This document shows, piece by piece, positions 7,136 through 11,276 of a stretch of DNA of 11,276 bases. The stretch spans positions 1 through 11,276 of the forward strand of contig JASHVH010000348.1 in NCBI GenBank assembly GCA_030039575.1. The letters run 5' to 3'. Each line of letters opens with the position of its first letter. Position 1 is the stretch's first letter. This stretch comes from Acidimicrobiales bacterium (GTDB lineage: Bacteria; Actinomycetota; Acidimicrobiia; Acidimicrobiales; Palsa-688). The notes under the pieces were generated by a model. That model was not told the DNA's origin, made no database searches, and saw only the letters and a list, made by a program, of their open reading frames with translations. The position numbers were made by a program, and so were the translations under genes.

Positions 7136-7167
7136 CGTTGCGCCCCCGCGCCGCCTGAGCCCATCAT
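7123..7167 (-). CDS. Possible 14-codon leader ORF overlapping the dppB start
   Basis: A perfect AGGAGG (7178-7173) sits five bases before tandem ATG codons (7167-7162). The frame reads MMGSGGAGAQRCVT and stops at TAA (7125-7123), overlapping the first 13 bases of dppB in another frame. Its stop lying just inside dppB is the layout expected for a translational-coupling leader. The alternative is a one-base indel in the C5/G5 run at 7143-7147, which would fuse this start to dppB. The signal is directly visible; its use is inferred. Confidence 0.35.
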   Translation of the reverse strand: MMGSGGAGAQRCVT

Positions 7168-7172
7168 TTTGT

Positions 7173-7178
7173 CCTCCT
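7173..7178 (-). promoter_or_regulatory. Strong Shine-Dalgarno site ahead of the dppB region
   Basis: Minus-strand AGGAGG is the full consensus with five bases to the next ATG at 7167, but that ATG is 32 bases upstream of the dppB ATG and out of frame with it. Confidence 0.6.
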
Positions 7179-7190
7179 AACCTTTATGAA

Positions 7191-7210
7191 GCCGTTCGGT
7201 TATCCACGGC
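7191..7210 (-). repeat. Small inverted repeat between binding-protein gene and dppB
   Basis: GCCGT (7191-7195) and ACGGC (7206-7210) are reverse complements with a 10-nt loop, in the 90-bp gap after the binding-protein stop. A hairpin here could protect the 3' end of the binding-protein message or lower downstream expression, as known in other importer operons. Five base pairs is weak evidence. Confidence 0.25.
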
Positions 7211-7225
7211 GGCCCGTTCCCAGGC

Positions 7226-8881
7226 TTATTTGGGGACGAGGTGCAGCAGCAGGATCTCGTCGTCGGGGAGCTGGTATATGGCCGGCTGGGCGTACGGGTT
7301 CTGTGGAGTGACCCAGCCGGAGAAGGCCCCGGTGTCGTACTGGTACCAGTCGACCTCTTCGGTCATGGGGATGACCGGGACGTCCGTGAGCATCACTTGC
7401 TCCATCTGGTCCACGAGGCTGTGCTGCATGGCGGTCGAAGTGGTGGAGGCGTACTCGTCGAACAGCTTGTCTGTGCTGGGGTTGGCGTAACGCTCCCAGT
7501 TGGTCGAAGCGGGCTTGCCGATCGGGGCGGTATTGCCGCTATACAGCAGCTGGCGCAGCTCGTAGTACGGGGTGGGGCCGCCGGCCTCGAAGTCGTAGGC
7601 GAGCTGGTACCTACCGTTGAAAATGTCGGCGTCGAAGTCGGTCCCCGTGAGGTTGTCCGGGGTGATCTTTATACCAACCTGGGCGAACTCGCTGGCGATC
7701 ACGTTCACCGAGGCCACCCAGTCCGAGTTGCCGCCCACATTGATGATCGTGAAGGAAAGCGGCTTCCCGTCCTTTTCGAAAATCCCTCCGGAGCCCCTCT
7801 TGTAACCGGCCTTCTCGAGTATGGAAATAGCCTTGGCCGGGTCATAGCTGTAGTTGTACTTGGACAGCAAGGAGCTGTCCAGCCAGGAACTGAAAGTAGG
7901 CGTGACGATGTCGGCCTGGTCGGCCGGCGGCTCGTAGCCGTACTCGCCGATGGCAGACACCCGGGGCCGGTCTACCGCGTAGGCCATGGCCTCGCGCACA
8001 GGCAGCTGGTTGAGCGGTGACTCGGTGAGGTTGATGAACATGTCGACGTTGGCGATGGGCGGGAACCAGTAACGGTAATCAGGGTTTTTCGAGGTGTAGA
8101 AGGCCTTGATGTTGGGGATGAACTGGGCTCCCAGCTGAGCCACGCCCGTGGCCAGCTCCTCGTTGGCGGGAGTATTCGAAGTGAAGGCGGGGTACTCGAT
8201 CGTCTTCACTTTGGGCAGGCCCGGCTGCCAGTAATGGGGGTTGGCCGTATAGGTGATGTTCTGCCCCGTGCACTTGGAGAGCACGTACGGGCCGGTGCCC
8301 ACCGGGTTGGCGTCGTTGTAGGTGACGCCGTTTTTGACCGACGCCCAGATGTGCTGGGGCAGCACGTCGATCTGGTCGGCCACGTAATAGAAGTACGGCA
8401 CGGCGGGGCTGTCGAAGGTAAGGACTACGTTGTCACCGCTCTGGACGACGCTCTTCAATACCGACCAGATGGAGTTGAGGTCCAGGGCCGGGTTGGCCTT
8501 CAAGTAGTTGAAGGTGAAGGCGACGTCGGCGGCGGTCATGGGCACGCCGTCGCTCCACTTCACGCCCTGGCGGATGGTGAACGTGAGCACCTTGTTGCCG
8601 TCGCTCCAGACCCATTTCGTGGCCAGCCACGGTGTGGTTTTGCCGTTCTCGAGCGTGTTCACGTAGACGAGCGGTTCGTAGAAGAACCCGACTGAGTTGA
8701 TATAAACGGCGGGGTTGTAGGGGTTGAAGCCGCACGGCCACAGCGACCCGCTCTCGTTGGAAATGGTCAGCACCCCCGACGCCGACGACGAGCTGGCGCT
8801 CGCCGTGGACGGGACGGCGGTCAGGCCCATGGCCACGACGGCCGGGGCCACCAATAAGGTCTTTAACCAACCTCTCTTCAT
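7226..8881 (-). CDS. Secreted family-5 solute-binding protein of the ABC importer
   Basis: This 551-residue extracytoplasmic substrate-binding protein (SBP family 5, the DppA/OppA fold) captures the solute for the permeases. It has a Sec signal: a charged start MKRGWLK, a hydrophobic core (about 8-23) and a probable cut after ASA (27-29). No lipobox cysteine follows; the first Cys is C50, in LWPCGFNP. The only other mature Cys lies in VLSKCTGQ, so the pair could form a disulfide. The family hallmark WSDGVPMTAADVAFTFNYLK is present, as is VGTGPYVL. The C-terminal GWVTPQNPYAQP resembles a motif I associate with sugar-binding members of this family, and the protein is rich in Tyr and Trp. Both fit a carbohydrate ligand but do not prove it over a peptide. 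The ATG at 8881 follows a GGAGGGAG-type site that overlaps the ROK kinase stop region. Confidence 0.9.
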   Translation of the reverse strand: MKRGWLKTLLVAPAVVAMGLTAVPSTASASSSSASGVLTISNESGSLWPCGFNPYNPAVYINSVGFFYEPLVYVNTLENGKTTPWLATKWVWSDGNKVLTFTIRQGVKWSDGVPMTAADVAFTFNYLKANPALDLNSIWSVLKSVVQSGDNVVLTFDSPAVPYFYYVADQIDVLPQHIWASVKNGVTYNDANPVGTGPYVLSKCTGQNITYTANPHYWQPGLPKVKTIEYPAFTSNTPANEELATGVAQLGAQFIPNIKAFYTSKNPDYRYWFPPIANVDMFINLTESPLNQLPVREAMAYAVDRPRVSAIGEYGYEPPADQADIVTPTFSSWLDSSLLSKYNYSYDPAKAISILEKAGYKRGSGGIFEKDGKPLSFTIINVGGNSDWVASVNVIASEFAQVGIKITPDNLTGTDFDADIFNGRYQLAYDFEAGGPTPYYELRQLLYSGNTAPIGKPASTNWERYANPSTDKLFDEYASTTSTAMQHSLVDQMEQVMLTDVPVIPMTEEVDWYQYDTGAFSGWVTPQNPYAQPAIYQLPDDEILLLHLVPK

Positions 8882-8899
8882 GTTTGCTTTTCTCCCTCC

Positions 8900-9835
8900 T
8901 CAGGGTTCTGATGCGAGTAAACGGACCCCGTGGGGGAGGCTGGCACCCGCAGCCTCGGCCCCCAGGGCTAACGCACCGACGAGCGGGGCGTCGAACGGGT
9001 AGGCGGCCACGACGAGTTCAGGGGGAAAGGGCACCCCCGATTTGAGTGCGTGCTCCAGGGGCCCCTGCAGGCGCTCCCAGGATCTTGTCATCCCGCCGCC
9101 GACCGCAACACGGGCGGGGTCGACGGCGATGACGAGGTTGACGAGGTGTGGGCCCAATGAGGCAAGCAAGGTGTTCACCACCGCGTCGAGCTCGGGATCT
9201 ACTCGAGCGGCGTGAAAAACCTGCCCGGCCGATACAGTACGGCCGAGGACCCGGGAGCCACTGGTTGCGAGGCCCATGCCGCTCACGGTGTCCTCCAGCG
9301 TCGGGCGGGCACAGATTTCCAGGCCCACATGGGTGGGGTCGACGAGGTTATAGCCGATCTCGCCCGCCGCGCCATGAGCCCCCTTAAGCACCCGGCCATC
9401 GACGACGATAGCGGCGCCCAGCCCCGTCCCTAAGTTGAGATAAATAGCCGGGTCGTACCCGGCCAGCGCCCCCCAGCGGGCCTCTGCTGTGGCGGCGGCC
9501 TTGACGTCCGTAGCCACCTTCACGGGGGCCCCGAATGCCTCTTCGACCGACCGGGCCAGAGCTATTTTTTCCCAACCGGCAATGGCGGGAGCCAAGTCGA
9601 CCCCGTTCTCGAGCGGGATCCCGATCGTCGAAACTCCTACAGCGGCCAGCCGAGATCCGGTTTCGAGCGGGGTCAAAAGGGCCTGGCCGGCGGCGATGCC
9701 GCGAGCCAGGACGGTGTCCGCACCGTCGCCGGGGCAAGTGGGCAGCAGGTGGTCACGGAGGCAACGGCCGTCCAGGTCACAGACTGCGAGGGCGATCTTG
9801 GTGCCCCCAAAGTCGATCCCGAGGACTACGTCCAC
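8900..9835 (-). CDS. ROK-family sugar kinase
   Basis: This 311-residue cytoplasmic kinase is the first gene of the operon. It has the ATP phosphate-binding motif GIDFGGTKIA (6-15), the catalytic aspartate in VATDVKAAATAE (D110), a second glycine motif LGTGLGAAIV (135-144) and a C-terminal AVGGGMT segment. The usual ExGH sugar-binding motif reads E159-I-G-Y162, and the zinc motif CxCGxxGCxE that normally follows is absent: that region holds a single Cys (C175) before TLEDTVSG. It is therefore a divergent member, though the catalytic core is intact. ROK kinases include glucokinases, N-acyl-hexosamine kinases and the beta-glucoside kinase BglK, which phosphorylates disaccharides. With GH4 in the same operon a BglK-like role is attractive but inferred. 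The start is GTG (9835-9833) with GGAGG four bases upstream. Confidence 0.88.
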   Translation of the reverse strand: MDVVLGIDFGGTKIALAVCDLDGRCLRDHLLPTCPGDGADTVLARGIAAGQALLTPLETGSRLAAVGVSTIGIPLENGVDLAPAIAGWEKIALARSVEEAFGAPVKVATDVKAAATAEARWGALAGYDPAIYLNLGTGLGAAIVVDGRVLKGAHGAAGEIGYNLVDPTHVGLEICARPTLEDTVSGMGLATSGSRVLGRTVSAGQVFHAARVDPELDAVVNTLLASLGPHLVNLVIAVDPARVAVGGGMTRSWERLQGPLEHALKSGVPFPPELVVAAYPFDAPLVGALALGAEAAGASLPHGVRLLASEP

Positions 9836-9871
9836 TGAGCCTCCACTTGGCCTCCCGACCCCACAACCTGG

Positions 9872-9893
9872 CTGTCCTTTGGCATCCTGACAG
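9872..9893. promoter_or_regulatory. Candidate operator: CTGTC / GACAG inverted repeat
   Basis: CTGTC (9872-9876) and GACAG (9889-9893) are reverse complements spaced by 12 bases in the divergent region. The right arm overlaps the proposed -10 box of the kinase operon, so a bound regulator would block that promoter. The arms are short, so chance is possible. Confidence 0.3.
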
Positions 9894-9912
9894 GAAAGTT
9901 ACCTATCTACAA
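9884..9912 (-). promoter_or_regulatory. Candidate promoter of the kinase-transporter-glycosidase operon
   Basis: On the minus strand TTGTAG (9912-9907) and CAGGAT (9889-9884) are separated by 17 bases, an actinobacterial-like sigma-70 pair, about 50 bases before the GTG of the ROK kinase. Each box matches the consensus only partly. On the + strand a weaker TTGGCA (9879-9884) with TATCTA (9904-9909, 19 bases apart) could serve the regulator gene. Confidence 0.35.
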
Positions 9913-9949
9913 GGCAGGCCCGAGGATCTACGGTTACAACATGGTAAAC
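9898..9949. repeat. Repeated GTTAC and ATCTAC half-sites at the regulator start
   Basis: ATCTAC occurs at 9905-9910 and again at 9926-9931, 21 bp apart or two helical turns. GTTAC occurs at 9898-9902 and 9933-9937, flanking the two ATCTAC copies on the outside. Directly after, CGGTT (9931-9935) is mirrored by AACCG (9947-9951) and TTAC (9934-9937) by GTAA (9944-9947), forming a rough palindrome over the regulator's own ATG. The arrangement suits an autoregulatory ROK operator. Sequence alone does not prove binding. Confidence 0.35.
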
Positions 9950-11176
9950 CGTTCGTGGTCGCAGCGGGCTGCAGCGTCGGCTGAGGCGGGCAGGGGCTCC
10001 GAGACGAACGGCGTCGTTGGTGGGCGGCCGCAATTGCTCCGGGCCATGAACGAGGAAAGCCTCCTCAACGCTTTGCGCCGGGGTGGGCCGCTGACCCGGG
10101 CCGACCTCACCCGTGTGTGCGGGCTCTCCAAACCGACCGTCGGCCTCGGGCTGGCCAACCTGGAGCACGATGGGCTGGTGCGGGTGGCCGGACGGCGCAC
10201 CGGCATGAAGGGCCCGTCGGCTTTGCTCTACGAGGTGGACCCCGACGCCGGGTATGTGCTGGCGCTCGACGTGGGAAAGGAGTACCTCCGCGGTGCCCTG
10301 GCCGACCTGGCCGGTACCGTGCGCTCTCGCGGCAACCGCAAGGTCCACTCGGCTCGAAGCCATACCCGCCTGTCCGAGCTCACCGCCCTTGGCGCCGAGC
10401 TGGTGGCAGCGGCGGGCGTGGCCCGAACCGACGTTACCCAGGTGGTGGTGGGGAGCCCGGGGATCTACGACCGCAAGCGGGATACCCTCATGCTGGCTGC
10501 CGGCCTGCCCGGCTGGGGCCAACCCGGGGTAATGGCCGAGCTGCGCCGGGCCTTTGGCCCCTGCACAGTGGTCGAGAATGACATCAACCTGGCAGCGTTG
10601 GCCGAACGCGACCACGGCCACGGCCGGGACGTGGCCACTTTTTCCTTTGTTTCGGTGGGGACTGGCATCGGCATGGGACTGGTGCTGGACGGGCAACTCC
10701 ATAAAGGGGTACACGGCGGCGCCGGGGAGATCGGGTTCCTCCCTTTGAACGGCGACGGCCCGCTCGACGTTTCTGATGCTCGCCGGCGGGGCCCTATGGA
10801 GGCGGCGGCGTCGGCCGCCGGAGTGGTCAGGACGGCGCGCCGCAACGGGATGCGCGGGCGGCTTTCGGCGCAGCGCGTGTTCGAGGCCGCCGCGGCAGGG
10901 GACAAGGTGGCGGCGACGGTCGTGGCCGAGGAAGCCGGCCTGGTGGCCAGAGCGATCGCCTCGGTCGTCCTGGTCGCCGACCCCGAACTGGTGGTGCTGG
11001 GCGGAGGGATCGGGAGCGCACCCGGCTTTGCCGAGGCGGTGGCCGCCGACCTGCGCAAGCTCGTGCCGACCGTCCCCGACCTACGGGTGAGCGCTTTGGG
11101 CGGCGAGGCCGTCGTGGAGGGTGGGCTCCGCCTCGGGATAGACATGGCTTGGCAGCGGGTGCTCAACCGGGCCTGA
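9941..11176 (+). CDS. ROK-family transcriptional regulator (NagC/XylR type)
   Basis: This 411-residue DNA-binding sugar sensor is divergent from the operon it probably controls. A winged helix-turn-helix lies at about residues 36-86 (ESLLNALRRGGPLTRADL, then GLSKPTVGLGLANLEHDGLV), followed by a ROK domain (about 103-407) with VENDINLAALAE (211-222), VGTGIGMGLVLDG (239-251) and VVLGGGIG (351-358). The ATP loop is degenerate (DVGKEYLRG at 110-118 in place of DxGGTxxR), so kinase activity is unlikely. ExGH reads E263-I-G-F266 and the zinc cysteines are replaced by GDGPLDVSDARRRG. The first 28 or so residues are low-complexity. The ATG at 9941 has only a distant GAGGA site (14 bases), so a start further in, such as TTG at codon 32 or ATG at 10046, is possible. 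The likely effector is a transported or phosphorylated sugar; it probably represses the operon. Confidence 0.9.
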   Translation: MVNRSWSQRAAASAEAGRGSETNGVVGGRPQLLRAMNEESLLNALRRGGPLTRADLTRVCGLSKPTVGLGLANLEHDGLVRVAGRRTGMKGPSALLYEVDPDAGYVLALDVGKEYLRGALADLAGTVRSRGNRKVHSARSHTRLSELTALGAELVAAAGVARTDVTQVVVGSPGIYDRKRDTLMLAAGLPGWGQPGVMAELRRAFGPCTVVENDINLAALAERDHGHGRDVATFSFVSVGTGIGMGLVLDGQLHKGVHGGAGEIGFLPLNGDGPLDVSDARRRGPMEAAASAAGVVRTARRNGMRGRLSAQRVFEAAAAGDKVAATVVAEEAGLVARAIASVVLVADPELVVLGGGIGSAPGFAEAVAADLRKLVPTVPDLRVSALGGEAVVEGGLRLGIDMAWQRVLNRA

Positions 11177-11210
11177 CCGGCTTCTCGGGCTTCTCTGACG
11201 CCGCTCCTCG
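11177..11210. other. Short gap downstream of the regulator, no clear terminator
   Basis: Between the regulator stop and the possible convergent frame there are only repeats of TTCTC and GCTTCTC character and no convincing stem with a T-tract. Confidence 0.3.
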
Positions 11211-11276
11211 CTAGCGCTCAGCACCGGCCTCATCGCTGCCTTCTTCGTACAAGGGGACCTGTACCCTGCCGATCAC
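11211..11276 (-). CDS. Possible C-terminal tail of a convergent gene (cut by window edge)
   Basis: On the minus strand an open frame enters from the window edge and ends in TAG at 11213-11211. Its 21 residues end in YEEGSDEAGAER, an acidic tail of the kind often seen at protein C-termini. With so little sequence and high GC this may be chance. I do not recognise a family. Confidence 0.25.
   Translation of the reverse strand: MIGRVQVPLYEEGSDEAGAER

Noticed and set aside
7241..8020. 259-residue + strand frame
   Set aside because: It is antisense to the binding-protein gene, with Val/Gly/Arg-rich shadow composition and no motif.
10465..11166. 233-residue minus-strand frame
   Set aside because: It is antisense to the ROK regulator, is Ala/Ser/Pro/Arg-rich and has no recognisable motif.
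1..11276. CRISPR array, tRNA/rRNA genes, insertion sequences, prophage
   Set aside because: No regularly spaced repeats, no recognisable structural RNA sequence and no transposase, integrase or phage protein motifs were seen on either strand.

Overview
This is an 11.3 kb window of high-GC DNA with GTG starts, tight gene overlaps and strong GGAGG-type ribosome binding sites. It looks like an actinobacterium or another high-GC, actinobacteria-like lineage. No rRNA, tRNA, CRISPR array, transposase or phage gene is visible. The lineage is inferred from base composition and gene style only.

Almost the whole window is one sugar-uptake and sugar-phosphate locus. A ROK-family repressor-type regulator (9941-11176, + strand) is transcribed away from a long minus-strand gene run. 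In transcription order the run is: ROK sugar kinase (9835-8900), secreted family-5 solute-binding protein (8881-7226), DppB-type permease (7135-6152), DppC-type permease (6139-5210), two Opp/Dpp-type ATPases (5213-4029 and 4069-3002), PfkB-family kinase (2966-2040) and GH4 family NAD/metal-dependent phospho-glycosidase (2046-622). Gaps are at most 18 bp except for 90 bp after the binding-protein gene, and four junctions overlap, so this looks like one operon driven from the 105-bp divergent region at 9836-9940. That region holds a candidate promoter and several repeated or inverted half-sites.

The likely joint role is import of a di- or oligosaccharide (or glycoside) by an Opp/Dpp-type ABC importer without a PTS. 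The ROK kinase would phosphorylate it in the cytoplasm, GH4 would cleave the phosphorylated glycoside, and the PfkB kinase would phosphorylate a released product. The substrate cannot be read from the sequence. The GH4 metal-site motif (C-D-T-P) leaves even the anomeric preference open.

Below the operon, after a 135-bp gap with a weak inverted repeat, lies the N-terminal half of an ABC-F type ATPase (486-1), cut by the window edge at its LSGGE signature. At the other edge a short minus-strand reading frame (11276-11211) may be the tail of a convergent gene.

The points most worth a second look are: a perfect 9-bp inverted repeat made by three 15-bp tandem units at the 5' end of the GH4 gene; a perfect Shine-Dalgarno site that serves a 14-codon out-of-frame mini-ORF just before dppB; loss of the ExGH histidine and the zinc-cysteine motif in both ROK proteins; and a binding protein with a plain Sec signal and no lipobox.
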